Assembly (NCBI RefSeq): GCF_014851865.1
Contig: NZ_JACVAM010000002.1
Location: 1,111,082 to 1,175,081, forward strand
From: Pseudomonas sp. PDM16
Lineage (GTDB): Bacteria > Pseudomonadota > Gammaproteobacteria > Pseudomonadales > Pseudomonadaceae
Length of the DNA: 64,000 nucleotides
Direction: 5' to 3'
Shown here: positions 10,817-19,381 of the stretch, piece after piece
How positions within the stretch are numbered: the first letter of the stretch is position 1
How the letters are laid out: the number at the start of each line of letters is the position of its first letter
Translations under genes and position numbers: made by a program
Notes under the pieces: generated by a model
Told to the model about the DNA's origin: nothing
Database searches by the model: none
What the model saw: only the letters and a program-made list of their open reading frames with translations

Positions 10817-13195
10817 ATGAAATTCAGTGAACAGTGGCTGCGCGGCTGGGTGAACCCGGCAGTTTCGCGCGACGAGCTGGTGGCCCGCCTGTCCATGGTC
10901 GGCCTGGAAGTGGACGCCGTGATCCCGGTCGCCGGCCAGTTCAGCGGTGTGGTGGTGGGCGAGATCCTCAGCGCCGAACAACACCCGGACGCCGACAAGT
11001 TGCGCGTGTGCCAGGTCAGCAACGGCAGCGCCACCTTCCAGGTGGTCTGCGGCGCGCCCAATGCCCGCGCCGGCATCAAGATTCCCTTTGCCATGATCGG
11101 CGCCGAGTTGCCGGGCGACTTCAAGATCAAGCAGGCCAAGCTGCGCGGCGTGGAGTCTCAGGGCATGCTCTGCTCGGCCTCCGAGCTGCAGGTCAGTGAT
11201 GAGAACAGCGGTCTGATGGAGCTGGCGGCAGACGCCCCGGTCGGTCAGAGCCTGCGCGACTACCTCGGTCTGGACGATGCCAGCATCGAGATCGGCCTGA
11301 CCCCCAACCGCGGTGACTGCCTGTCGCTGGCCGGTCTGGCCCGCGAAGTCGGCGCCATCTATGCCGCTCCGGTAACGACTGTATCCGTCGCTCCGGTCGC
11401 GGCTGCGCATGACGAAATGCGCCTGGTCGAAGTACTTGCATCCAAGGCCTGCCCGCGCTACCTGGGCCGCGTCGTCCGTAATGTCGACCTGTCCAAGCCG
11501 ACCCCGCTGTGGATGGTCGAACGCCTGCGTCGTTCCGACATCCGCAGCATCGACGCCGCTGTCGACATCACCAACTACGTGATGCTCGAGCTCGGCCAGC
11601 CGATGCACGCCTTCGATCTCGCCGAGATCAACGGCGGCATCCGCGTACGTATGGCGGAAGAGGGCGAGAAGCTGGTCCTGCTGGACGGCCAGGAAGTCAG
11701 CCTGCGCGCCGACACCCTGGTAATCGCCGACCACAACCGCGCCCTGGCCATCGCCGGCGTGATGGGTGGCGAGCACAGCGGCGTCAGCGACAAGACTCGC
11801 GACCTGTTCCTGGAAAGCGCCTTCTTCGACACCATCTCGGTGGCCGGCAAGGCTCGTTCCTATGGCCTGCACACCGATTCCTCGCACCGCTTCGAGCGCG
11901 GCGTGGACTCGCAGCTGGCGCGTAGCGCCATGGAGCGCGCCACCGCTCTGCTGCTGGAGATCGTCGGCGGCGAAGCCGGTCCGATCATCGAAGTGGCCAG
12001 CGCTGCCGACCTGCCGAACGTCGCGCCGATCACCTTGCGTGCCGAGCGCATCAGCCAGATGCTGAGCATGGACATGGACGGCGCCGAGGTTGAGCGCCTG
12101 CTCAATGCGCTGGGCCTGAGCACCGTCGCCCAGGGCGCCGGTCAGTGGCAGGTCAGCGTGCCGAGCCACCGCTTCGACATCAGCTTGGAAGTGGACCTGA
12201 TCGAAGAACTGGGTCGCCTGTACGGCTACAACCGTCTGCCGGTGCGCTACCCGCAGGCTCGCCTGGCCCCGCAGGCCAAGGCCGAAGCCCGTGCCGAGCT
12301 GCCGGCCCTGCGTCGCCTGCTGGTCGCTCGCGGTTATCAGGAAGCCATCACCTACAGCTTCATCGATCCCAAGCTGTTCGAGCTGTTCAATCCGGGCGTG
12401 GCGCCGCTGCAGCTGGCCAACCCGATCTCCGCCGACATGGCAGCCATGCGTTCTTCGCTGTGGCCGGGCCTGGTCAAGGCGCTGGAGCACAACCTCAACC
12501 GTCAGCAGTCGCGCGTGCGCCTGTTCGAGAGCGGCCTGCGCTTCATCGGCCAGCTCGAAGGCCTGAAGCAGGAAGCCATGCTGGCCGGCGTGATCAGCGG
12601 CAGCCGCCTGCCGGAAGCCTGGGCCAACGATCGTGAGAGCGTGGACTTCTACGACCTCAAGGCCGACGTCGAAGCGCTGCTGGGCTATGCCGGCGCCGCC
12701 GATGCCTTCAGCTTCGTGCCGGGCGAGCATCCGGCCCTGCACCCGGGCCAGACCGCACGTATCGAGCGGGAAGGGCGCCTGGTTGGTTTCCTCGGTGCAA
12801 TGCACCCGGAACTGGCCAAGACCCTGGGTCTGGATCAGCCGGTATTCCTCTTCGAGCTGGTACTGGCCGAAGTGGCCACCGGGTGCATGCCGGCGTTCAG
12901 CGAGCTGTCACGCTTCCCCGAGGTGCGCCGCGACCTGGCCCTGCTGGTGGATCGCGAGCAGCCGGCCGAAGCCGTGCTCGCCACCATCCGCGAGGCCGCG
13001 GGCGAATGGCTGACGGACCTCAGACTGTTTGACGTGTATCACGGTAAAGGCATTGATCCACATAGAAAAAGCCTGGCCGTTGGCTTGACCTGGCAACATC
13101 CATCGCGCACTCTTAACGACGATGAGGTGAATACAACTACGCAAAACATCATCACCTCGCTGGAAGAAAGGTTCAACGCCACGTTAAGGAAGTAG
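10817..13195 (+). CDS. pheT: Phenylalanyl-tRNA synthetase beta subunit
   Basis: 792-residue subunit containing, in order, the EMAP/OB-fold tRNA-binding domain (about 40-150), B3/B4 editing domain (about 210-390), B5 domain (about 400-475), class II core-like domain and the C-terminal FDX anticodon-binding domain (about 700-792). It edits Tyr-tRNA-Phe and completes the PheRS tetramer. Full length with no interruption. The stop lies three bases before the ihfA start, so the genes are co-expressed. Confidence 0.98.
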   Translation: MKFSEQWLRGWVNPAVSRDELVARLSMVGLEVDAVIPVAGQFSGVVVGEILSAEQHPDADKLRVCQVSNGSATFQVVCGAPNARAGIKIPFAMIGAELPGDFKIKQAKLRGVESQGMLCSASELQVSDENSGLMELAADAPVGQSLRDYLGLDDASIEIGLTPNRGDCLSLAGLAREVGAIYAAPVTTVSVAPVAAAHDEMRLVEVLASKACPRYLGRVVRNVDLSKPTPLWMVERLRRSDIRSIDAAVDITNYVMLELGQPMHAFDLAEINGGIRVRMAEEGEKLVLLDGQEVSLRADTLVIADHNRALAIAGVMGGEHSGVSDKTRDLFLESAFFDTISVAGKARSYGLHTDSSHRFERGVDSQLARSAMERATALLLEIVGGEAGPIIEVASAADLPNVAPITLRAERISQMLSMDMDGAEVERLLNALGLSTVAQGAGQWQVSVPSHRFDISLEVDLIEELGRLYGYNRLPVRYPQARLAPQAKAEARAELPALRRLLVARGYQEAITYSFIDPKLFELFNPGVAPLQLANPISADMAAMRSSLWPGLVKALEHNLNRQQSRVRLFESGLRFIGQLEGLKQEAMLAGVISGSRLPEAWANDRESVDFYDLKADVEALLGYAGAADAFSFVPGEHPALHPGQTARIEREGRLVGFLGAMHPELAKTLGLDQPVFLFELVLAEVATGCMPAFSELSRFPEVRRDLALLVDREQPAEAVLATIREAAGEWLTDLRLFDVYHGKGIDPHRKSLAVGLTWQHPSRTLNDDEVNTTTQNIITSLEERFNATLRK

Positions 13196-13198
13196 CGT

Positions 13199-13501
13199 AT
13201 GGGGGCTCTGACGAAAGCTGAGATGGCGGAACGTCTGTATGAAGAGCTTGGCCTGAATAAGCGGGAAGCCAAGGAGTTGGTGGAGCTGTTTTTCGAGGAA
13301 ATCCGCCACGCGCTGGAAGACAACGAACAGGTCAAATTGTCCGGTTTCGGCAATTTCGACCTGCGCGACAAGCGTCAGCGCCCGGGCCGCAATCCCAAAA
13401 CAGGCGAAGAAATCCCGATCACGGCTCGCCGTGTTGTCACCTTTCGTCCGGGCCAGAAGTTGAAGGCCAGAGTAGAGGCATATGCTGGAACCAAGTCATA
13501 A
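13199..13501 (+). CDS. ihfA: Integration host factor alpha subunit
   Basis: 100-residue HU/IHF-family DNA-bending protein with the characteristic [24 protein letters not shown] arm containing the intercalating Pro. It heterodimerises with IhfB and serves in site-specific recombination, sigma-54 promoters and nucleoid structure. The position directly after pheT is the classical one. Its last 20 bases overlap the next gene (merR-type), implying coupled translation. Confidence 0.98.
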   Translation: MGALTKAEMAERLYEELGLNKREAKELVELFFEEIRHALEDNEQVKLSGFGNFDLRDKRQRPGRNPKTGEEIPITARRVVTFRPGQKLKARVEAYAGTKS

Positions 13502-13838
13502 CGACGAGCTGCCGCCTATCCCTGGCAAACGCTACTTCACCATTGGCGAAGTCAGCGACCTCTGTGCCGTCAAGCCTCATGTTTTGCGTTACTGGGAGCA
13601 GGAGTTTCCTCAGCTCAATCCGGTGAAACGGCGGGGTAACCGTCGCTACTATCAGCGCCAAGACGTGCTGATGATTCGCCAGATCCGAGCGCTCCTGTAC
13701 GACCAGGGTTTCACCATCGGCGGGGCGCGTCAGCGTCTCTCCGGCGATGAAGCCAAGGACGACACCACCCAGTACAAGCAGCTGATTCGGCAGATGATTG
13801 CCGAGCTCGAGGATGTTCTGCTGGTGCTTCGCAAGTAA
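13482..13838 (+). CDS. MerR-family transcriptional regulator
   Basis: 118-residue MerR-type protein. The N-terminal winged helix-turn-helix (residues 19-86) has [25 protein letters not shown], followed by the [13 protein letters not shown] wing and a C-terminal dimerisation helix rich in Glu/Leu. There is no metal-binding cysteine cluster, so the effector is unknown. This gene follows ihfA in nearly all pseudomonads. It overlaps ihfA by 20 bases and lies 82 bases before tRNA-Pro. Confidence 0.92.
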   Translation: MLEPSHNDELPPIPGKRYFTIGEVSDLCAVKPHVLRYWEQEFPQLNPVKRRGNRRYYQRQDVLMIRQIRALLYDQGFTIGGARQRLSGDEAKDDTTQYKQLIRQMIAELEDVLLVLRK

Positions 13839-13920
13839 GCCCTCGGCGGTAAAAAAAACTTCCACAATTCAGCAGCTTATTGTAAAGTCCTCCCCGCTTC
13901 AGGTAACTCGGAAGCATCGT

Positions 13921-13997
13921 CGGGGCGTAGCGCAGCCCGGTAGCGCACTTGCATGGGGTGCAAGGGGTCGAGTGTTCGAATCACTCCGTCCCGACCA
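13921..13997 (+). tRNA. tRNA-Pro (GGG), island integration site
   Basis: 77-base cloverleaf. The acceptor CGGGGCG pairs with CGTCCCG (one G-U pair), the anticodon stem CTTGC/GCAAG encloses ATGGGGT (anticodon GGG), the T-arm is GAGTGTTCGAATCACTC, and CCA is encoded. Its 3' half from 13951 is the left attachment repeat of the island and is regenerated intact here. Confidence 0.97.
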
Positions 13998-14046
13998 AAA
14001 AACCCTAGAAAATCCAGTCACTTAGCGGTGACTGGATTTTTTTATG
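13951..14046 (+). repeat. attL-side direct repeat (tRNA-Pro 3' half plus terminator)
   Basis: This stretch, starting GCATGGGGTGCAAGGGGT, recurs at 62926-63020 with only a handful of differences and one indel. It covers the anticodon arm, T-arm, acceptor 3' strand and the hairpin behind the tRNA. Such duplication of a tRNA 3' end is the signature of tyrosine-integrase insertion. Confidence 0.9.
14009..14041 (+). terminator. Terminator of tRNA-Pro
   Basis: AAAATCCAGTCAC / GTGACTGGATTTT stem, TTAGCG loop and T-run. It is copied in the right-end repeat with compensated loop-side changes. Confidence 0.85.
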
Positions 14047-14072
14047 CCTGAAGGGTTTTGAGTGCTTCGAAA

Positions 14073-14097
14073 TTTGCCCCACTTTTTGCCCCACCGA
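14073..14097. repeat. Left-end copy of GCCCCAC..GCCCCACCGA motif
   Basis: TTTGCCCCAC, a short T run, then TGCCCCACCGA. The same motif in the same orientation lies at 62773-62796 inside the right end. Candidate arm-type binding site of the integrase; this role is inference. Confidence 0.55.
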
Positions 14098-14277
14098 GAA
14101 GCTCGGTCCTCAGCTGGATCCGAAAAGAACTAGCTGGTCTGTCCCTGAGGGGCGGGGAGTTGCTTAAGGACTGTCCTGATCGTCAACTGTGGTTGTCGGC
14201 AGGGGGGGCGGCCTATGACTCGCTGACTGAGGCATACTGCGGGATCGCCTGATCAACCACACTGACATGGACGCTCA

Positions 14278-15219
14278 ATGACCCCGAATCGTAGTTATTA
14301 CCGCATCATGGCTGGTGCCAAGTCGGTATACGCCTCCGAGTGCTACCAGGGTGGCTTTATCGCCGCTAACTGGAGCATTGATCAGGATTTGTCTGCTAGC
14401 TTGCCAGAGAGTTGGCGCGACTTTAATCACCAGTTCATCCCAGTCTATCTGCAGGCTAACCCCGGTAAATCGAAGATCGCAGCGGGGCTTGCCTGCGGAA
14501 TGTTGCACACCGTATGCAAGGGGATGCGTCAAGGCGACATTGTCGTTTGCCCAAATGGCGCCGGGCAGTATTACGTTGGAGAGGTCATCTCGGACTACTA
14601 CTACGTTCCGGCGGGTAGTCTTTCTCATCGTCGGAGGATTCGATGGTTTGACCAGGTTATTGCCCGTGATGAGATGAGTCAGCCGTTGAAGAACTCGACC
14701 GGCTCCATCGGCACCGTGAGTGACATCAGCAAGCATGCAGAGGAGCTTGCAAGCCTACTGGCAGGCAAGCAGCCGCCTGCGCAGATGTACGGCGATGCCT
14801 GGGTAGAGGATCCGACGGTCTTTGCTTTGGAGAAACACCTGGAAGAGTTCCTGGTGGCCAACTGGGCGCTTACCGATATGGGTAAAGACTTCGATATCTT
14901 TACCGAAGAAGGAGACCCTGTTGGCCGCCAGTATCCATCTGATACCGGCCCAATTGACATATTGGCAATCAGCAAGGATGGCCAGACTCTCCTGATCGTT
15001 GAGCTCAAGCGTGGTCGAGCCAGTGACACGGTGGTCGGGCAGATCCAGCGCTACATGGGCTATGTCAAAGATGAGTTGGCCGAACCCCACCAGCAGGTGC
15101 GTGGTGTCATCATTGCCCTCGAAGATGACCTGCGCTTGCGGCGCGCGCTGAGCGTGACGAGCAATATCGAGTTCTATCGTTATCGGGTCAGCTTTAAGCT
15201 GTTCAAAGGCGAGAAATGA
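14278..15219 (+). CDS. NucS-like PD-(D/E)XK endonuclease-domain protein
   Basis: 313 residues. The C-terminal part (about 195-313) has the arrangement of a DUF91/NucS-type PD-(D/E)XK nuclease: an acidic start (KDFDIFTEEGDPVGRQY), the Asp in GPIDILAISKDGQ and the ELK catalytic triplet in LLIVELKRG. The N-terminal part (about 1-150) has GDIVVCPNGAGQYYVGEV, resembling PUA/EVE-like or Mrr-N recognition modules found in modification-sensing restriction enzymes. It is the first gene in from attL, and its TGA overlaps the next ATG by one base, suggesting a coupled two-protein system. A DNA-defence role is inferred; the substrate is unknown. Confidence 0.7.
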   Translation: MTPNRSYYRIMAGAKSVYASECYQGGFIAANWSIDQDLSASLPESWRDFNHQFIPVYLQANPGKSKIAAGLACGMLHTVCKGMRQGDIVVCPNGAGQYYVGEVISDYYYVPAGSLSHRRRIRWFDQVIARDEMSQPLKNSTGSIGTVSDISKHAEELASLLAGKQPPAQMYGDAWVEDPTVFALEKHLEEFLVANWALTDMGKDFDIFTEEGDPVGRQYPSDTGPIDILAISKDGQTLLIVELKRGRASDTVVGQIQRYMGYVKDELAEPHQQVRGVIIALEDDLRLRRALSVTSNIEFYRYRVSFKLFKGEK

Positions 15220-15978
15220 TGCCTCTGACATCGTCACCGATATTCATTGGGTGGGATGTGGGGGGGCTGGAACTGCGACAAGAATCCTGCCAGTCGGGAT
15301 GCCTTGGCGGTGCTCAATTCCCAGTGCCAGCTCATAGGCAAACCCTGGCGCGGAAACCTTCGTAGGTGCATCAACCAGGCTTCAGACAGCGCAGATTTCA
15401 TCTCACGGCTACTCGGATACTGCGCACTTGATGCGTCAGGCTTCCGCGCCGCCCCCGTCGTGCTAGCGATCGATACACCGCTTGGGTTTTCCACTGCTTT
15501 CATTGAGCTGCTGGTGCATGGGCGGGCTGTAGATGCAGTCGAGGGCTCTTCAAGCAATCCCTACCTTTTCCGGCAGACCGAACGCTTCCTGTTTGAAAGG
15601 GGGCTCAGCCCTCTATCGGCAGTCAAGGACATGATCGGCAGTCAGGCGACCAAGGGGATGCACGCACTTGCCCGCTTTGCTCCTGATATCGAGCAATGCG
15701 GTGTGTGGACAGACAATCACCTGCTAAGCGCCATTGAGGCCTATCCGGCTTCCTGCAAGCGTTCCTCGACTCTGGAAGGACTTCGGACGAGCGTTTTCCA
15801 GGGCGCTGACAAAAATTGGGGATTGGAGCATGTGGACCAAGAGGATGCGCTGACCTGTGCGCTGATAGCCTGGTTGTTCCATTTTCAGCCAGAGCAACTG
15901 GCACAGCCATGTGTGGATGTTCCACGCCATGAAGGCTGGATCTTTGTCCCGGAGGATGGCTTGGCTTCATCATCGTGA
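15219..15978 (+). pseudogene. DUF429-like RNase H-fold protein, frameshifted at a G7 tract
   Basis: The natural start is ATG 15219 (overlapping the upstream TGA), reading MPLTSSPIFIGWDVGG. The downstream frame continues as WNCDKNPASRDALAVL through to the stop at 15978. The two halves are in different frames joined by seven G at 15260-15266; six G would restore one protein of about 252 residues. The Asp in GWDVGG and the AIDTPLGF segment fit DUF429, a predicted RNase H-fold nuclease family. The in-frame start for the second half alone would be a poor TTG at 15247. It may be a true mutation, a phase-variable tract or a sequencing error. Confidence 0.65.
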
Positions 15979-16640
15979 ATGCCCCTCACTGATAATCTGC
16001 TCCCGCCGGCCAGCATCTTCATTTCACAGTTCAATCTCGATCATCAGCGCAGGCTGCGAAGAATTAGTTAACTAGCTTTGCTTTTCGAGCCGAGCTTGAG
16101 CAGAGACTCTTCGATCACCTGTGTAAGCAGGCCTGCGGCCCGACTTCAATGCTGGTAATTCCACGTGGGAGAGCAGGGAGGGTGCGGAATTCAAGGGCTC
16201 ATTTCGAAAATATCCCCCACTTTCTCGTGTTATCCAGCCCTTAGCTTTTTGTCTACCTCGTAGGTGCTATGTTCTACACCGACTGGAACGCTGCCCCCTA
16301 ATGAAATGCAACTTCGAGCATTAGCAATGCTGATCGTCTTAGCCGTTCTGGTGAAGAAATCTGTCTGACTATCGACTCAGGTGTTGATATCGAAAAGTAC
16401 TCTCGGCTGCTTTTGCATCAGGGTATTACCCTATTTGAATCCTTTGATGTAGTAGGGTTCGGCTTTCTGCCGAGGCACCAAACCAAGTTTGCATTTCTCG
16501 TTCTGAGTCAGAAAAATTCGATTGAACACTGAGTTGTTTCAGTGATCTCGAGAAAAATATAGTTATCACTCTATTAACTCGGCCGTCGGCGAGTATAGAT
16601 ATACTGTCGATTCTCTGAATTTGTTAGTATTTTCATTATA
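15979..16640. other. Non-coding stretch with a possible gene remnant
   Basis: GC content falls from left to right. No gene with a start codon is seen. From 16305 to the TGA at 16530-16532 one forward frame stays open for about 75 codons and reads like protein (…LTIDSGVDIEKYSRLLL…), but has no ATG, so it may be the 3' fragment of a lost gene. The rest shows nothing recognisable. Confidence 0.4.
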
Positions 16641-17288
16641 TTACGTTTCTCCATACATTACTCCTGATGCTTCGATATATTTTCGGGCTGCGTACATTTT
16701 CTTGTGCAGCTCTTTATTTATTTTCCCTTCGAGCTCTTTGATTTTCTCGGGGCTTGGCAGGTCTTTGCTTGTTATTATTTCTGTGTTTAATAACTGCCTT
16801 ATTTGTTGTTCTAGGAGTTCGAGAGCTGCATCGAGCCTTTTCTTGTAGCTGCGTATATTTTCCCTTAATTGAATGTTTGTTCGTTGCTCGGCTGCTTGTA
16901 TCTTTCTGATTTGCCGGCTGTGAAACTCTGTTTCCTCGTTAAGCTCCATGACGGAAATTGCTATTACATCTGTTTCTGTAATGTTTTTTCTCTTTGCGAT
17001 TTTTTTTATCTGGTTAACGGTTTCTTGGGGAAGTACGAATGTTAAGGGGTCATTGTATTTTTCTGCGTCCCTACGTCTTCTCTGTCTTAGTGCTGCCTGC
17101 ATTTTAGATATTCTGAATCTTCCGGTGGCCGTCTTTTCCAGTGAGTCAATAGCGTTCTCTATAGATAAAAGATCTCTATTCGATGTTCTGATCTCTCTCG
17201 CGATCTCTCGGTCTTCTATATTTGATAGTAAGTAATTTATTGCCCAGCTATAGTCGCTGGCTCTTAGTAGCTTGAGTTTTTTTATCAT
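16641..17288 (-). CDS. Coiled-coil protein with possible ribbon-helix-helix segment
   Basis: 215 residues, strongly charged and helical, in AT-rich DNA unlike the core. A segment around residues 82-118 (TFVLPQETVNQIKKIAKRKN…VIAISVMELNEE) looks like a ribbon-helix-helix or MobC-type DNA-binding unit. A long coiled coil follows (about 120-200), with KELEGKINKELHKKM near the end. No family is recognised with certainty. It is transcribed divergently from the winged-helix gene at 17481, across a 192-base AT-rich region holding three inverted repeats, which suggests a paired regulatory or maintenance module. Confidence 0.6.
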   Translation of the reverse strand: MIKKLKLLRASDYSWAINYLLSNIEDREIAREIRTSNRDLLSIENAIDSLEKTATGRFRISKMQAALRQRRRRDAEKYNDPLTFVLPQETVNQIKKIAKRKNITETDVIAISVMELNEETEFHSRQIRKIQAAEQRTNIQLRENIRSYKKRLDAALELLEQQIRQLLNTEIITSKDLPSPEKIKELEGKINKELHKKMYAARKYIEASGVMYGET

Positions 17289-17378
17289 TTAGTAGTCCTG
17301 TGATTGATGTTGATTATAATAATTATGATATAAATATTTTTAGATATTTAAGGTTTCTTTTATTGTATTTTATTTTAA

Positions 17379-17392
17379 TCGTGACGTCACGA
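17379..17392. promoter_or_regulatory. Operator-like palindrome 1
   Basis: Perfect 14-bp palindrome TCGTGACGTCACGA in the divergent intergenic region between 16641-17288 and 17481-18584. Confidence 0.55.
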
Positions 17393-17406
17393 TAGTGGTA
17401 AAATTG

Positions 17407-17431
17407 TCACGTAACTGTTTGCGTTACGTGA
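17407..17431. promoter_or_regulatory. Operator-like inverted repeat 2
   Basis: TCACGTAAC, 7 bases, GTTACGTGA: perfect 9-bp arms. It shares the GTCACG half-motif with palindrome 1 and lies 14 bases to its right. Confidence 0.55.
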
Positions 17432-17440
17432 TGATGGGCT

Positions 17441-17460
17441 ATTTTAATAGGTATTAAAAT
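17441..17460. promoter_or_regulatory. Operator-like inverted repeat 3
   Basis: ATTTTAATA-GG-TATTAAAAT, perfect 9-bp AT-only arms, 20 bases before the ATG at 17481. Could overlap the promoter of the rightward gene. Confidence 0.5.
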
Positions 17461-17480
17461 CGTATTTTTAATGGAGGTCT

Positions 17481-18584
17481 ATGATCGTCTCAGGGCTTCA
17501 TATCCGAAGTGAAGGTCTGGAGAGGCGCCTTTGGGGCGTGGGTCCAGAAGCTAGGTTCTTGATTGAGGCAGTGCTTCGCATGGCTGTAAGGGGGGAGCTA
17601 TGGAATGGCAAGAAGAATGACTTGGCTAGAAGGTTGAGGCTGACGAAGAACTTCGTCTCAGTGGGAGTGGATGACTTGGTGAGTGCTGGGCTGCTGATCC
17701 GGCTATCCGCAGTCACTGAGAGAAGAGGGCGACCGCCAATCAGCTACCAAGTGAGTGGTGAGGTTCGGAATGACTTGAAGCCTTTAGAGTCCCCTTTCTC
17801 ATCGTTGTTTGATGGGCTTTTTTTAGGCGTTGAACGATCACCTGGCGTATCTCAGCAGAATGGTGGAGAGCTTTTGATAGCAGCGGAGATTGTCCTGAAA
17901 AAGCTTAAACAAGGCGTACTCAATCGACTTCTTCTGGCTGTTCTGCTAGATCACGCCAATGATGTGGGGTTGGTGGTAGGTGTTAGCAGATCAGATCTAC
18001 AAAGGATGACAGGGCTTAATGGCGATAGGGTTCGCAATCGCTTGTCCATTCTAGAGGAACTTAGGTTGGTGATGTTTCACGCGCCAGGGTTTGCTTCCGC
18101 AAGATTTCCTGGTGGCAAGGTGAAAAGTAGTTTCATTTTGAGCCATGATTTGCTGCCAAGTGCTAAAGAGCAGCGTGTCTACGAGACTTTCAGTGTGGGA
18201 GGGGGGCACTTTTCGAGTGCTAAGGGAAGTCTGTCCAGGCAAAAAGGGTTCAAAGTATCTCGAGAGTCTATGCTTGGCGTTTGGCTTATGTTGCATAGAT
18301 TTATCTCAATCGCTCTATCTACGTTGAGGTGGACGATACGCCTGGAGGATAAGGCGGCGGTCGGTGAGTTGATAATGTCTACCCTGCGAGCTGACTCACC
18401 TAACAAGGCAGATGGGGTGGATTTTGAGTTGCTTTGTAAGGATCTGGCCGAATGGGCTGTTTATTTAGCTGATCATTACATTGCAGACTATCATATCAAC
18501 GAGGAAGAGCGTGTCTGGATACTTCCCTATGGCAAATGGGAAATGGATCTAATTCGCTGGAATTCTGATGAGTCAATAGCTTAG
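17481..18584 (+). CDS. Winged-helix DNA-binding protein, function unknown
   Basis: 367 residues. Two winged-helix-like stretches are visible: residues about 35-90 (NDLARRLRLTKNFVSVGVDDLVSAGLL, then the wing RRGRPPISYQV) and about 165-215 (RSDLQRMTGLNGDRVRNRLSILEELRLV). The remaining C-terminal part is helical with no recognisable motif. A GGAGG Shine-Dalgarno precedes ATG 17481. The gene is divergent from the coiled-coil gene and upstream of an AlpA regulator, so a role in controlling or replicating the island or satellite module is plausible but not shown. Confidence 0.6.
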   Translation: MIVSGLHIRSEGLERRLWGVGPEARFLIEAVLRMAVRGELWNGKKNDLARRLRLTKNFVSVGVDDLVSAGLLIRLSAVTERRGRPPISYQVSGEVRNDLKPLESPFSSLFDGLFLGVERSPGVSQQNGGELLIAAEIVLKKLKQGVLNRLLLAVLLDHANDVGLVVGVSRSDLQRMTGLNGDRVRNRLSILEELRLVMFHAPGFASARFPGGKVKSSFILSHDLLPSAKEQRVYETFSVGGGHFSSAKGSLSRQKGFKVSRESMLGVWLMLHRFISIALSTLRWTIRLEDKAAVGELIMSTLRADSPNKADGVDFELLCKDLAEWAVYLADHYIADYHINEEERVWILPYGKWEMDLIRWNSDESIA

Positions 18585-18649
18585 GGATATAGCTGTAGAG
18601 CTTCACTCGGCAAGGGAATCCTCTGAACGAACCACGAGGAGACCCGTTC

Positions 18650-18880
18650 ATGAGGATCATTCGCCTAAAAGAAGTTATTGAGTCCACCGGGCTAGCTCGG
18701 TCGACTATCTACAAGCACATCGTGGAAGGGACTTTCCCTAAACCCGTTCCGCTAGGCGACCGCTGTGTCGGGTGGGTTGAGAGTGAAGTACAGGACTGGA
18801 TTCTTGCCCGCATCGAGGAGCGAGATTTGGCAGAGGGTCATGTGGTCCAAGCCACTAGCCTTCTGAAAATGGCCAGCTAA
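18650..18880 (+). CDS. AlpA-family excisionase/transcriptional regulator
   Basis: 76-residue MerR-like helix-turn-helix protein of the AlpA family (RLKEVIESTGLARSTIYKHIVEGTFPKPVPLG, then VGWVESEVQDWI). AlpA proteins of P4-like satellites and islands activate the integrase or act as excisionases. A GAGGAG ribosome site precedes the ATG. The neighbours (HUH-type Gp2 protein, integrase at the far end) fit a satellite-type control gene for island excision. Confidence 0.88.
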   Translation: MRIIRLKEVIESTGLARSTIYKHIVEGTFPKPVPLGDRCVGWVESEVQDWILARIEERDLAEGHVVQATSLLKMAS

Positions 18881-18890
18881 GACACGTTTA

Positions 18891-18920
18891 CGCCATGACC
18901 AGCCGTAGCTGGTCATGGCG
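18891..18920. repeat. Perfect hairpin after alpA-like gene
   Basis: CGCCATGACCAGC / GCTGGTCATGGCG, 13-bp perfect stem with CGTA loop. No T-run follows, so it may be an mRNA stabiliser or a binding site rather than a simple terminator. Confidence 0.6.
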
Positions 18921-19381
18921 ATTATGCTGATTAGCCCGTGGGTCATTAGGTAGACCTGAGACGCAGGGGTGGTGCTGTCTCCCGCCGCCTCGGTCGAGTC
19001 CAGGGGGTTGGACACGGACTTTGGGCTGGTTTATTTCCGGAATACCCTTTCAGCAAAAAATGCTTCGTTGGCCGGGAGATAAAAGTGGATTTCCCCTGCT
19101 TGGGGGAGAGGTGATTTGCGGTGCGGGTAATATGCTTTCTATCACCTCCCAGATTACCTCTACTACCTACCACCTATTCACCAGAGACCCTTCTAGTACT
19201 CACCTACGCACCTGCGGGTGTATGACTGATCCAGATGATCAGTTGTCTATCACGCTTGGTAGGCCATGAGAGGTTAGTTGCGTTTCACCTCAGGGATGAC
19301 GTGGTGCTAGCGATGAGATAGCAGTAAAGACTCACACAGCGCAGCACTGGTTATGAACTCAACCTAAGAGACCTCATAGCC
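18921..19381. other. Gene-free stretch before the Gp2-like gene
   Basis: About 460 bases with no plausible gene on either strand. A pyrimidine-rich part near 19140-19215 repeats CCTA/ACCT motifs. In rolling-circle-type elements such a place could hold a replication origin, but I see no clear nick site. Confidence 0.4.

Noticed and set aside
14058..14252. 64-codon frame just inside attL
   Set aside because: Covers the GCCCCAC repeat and has no coding character.
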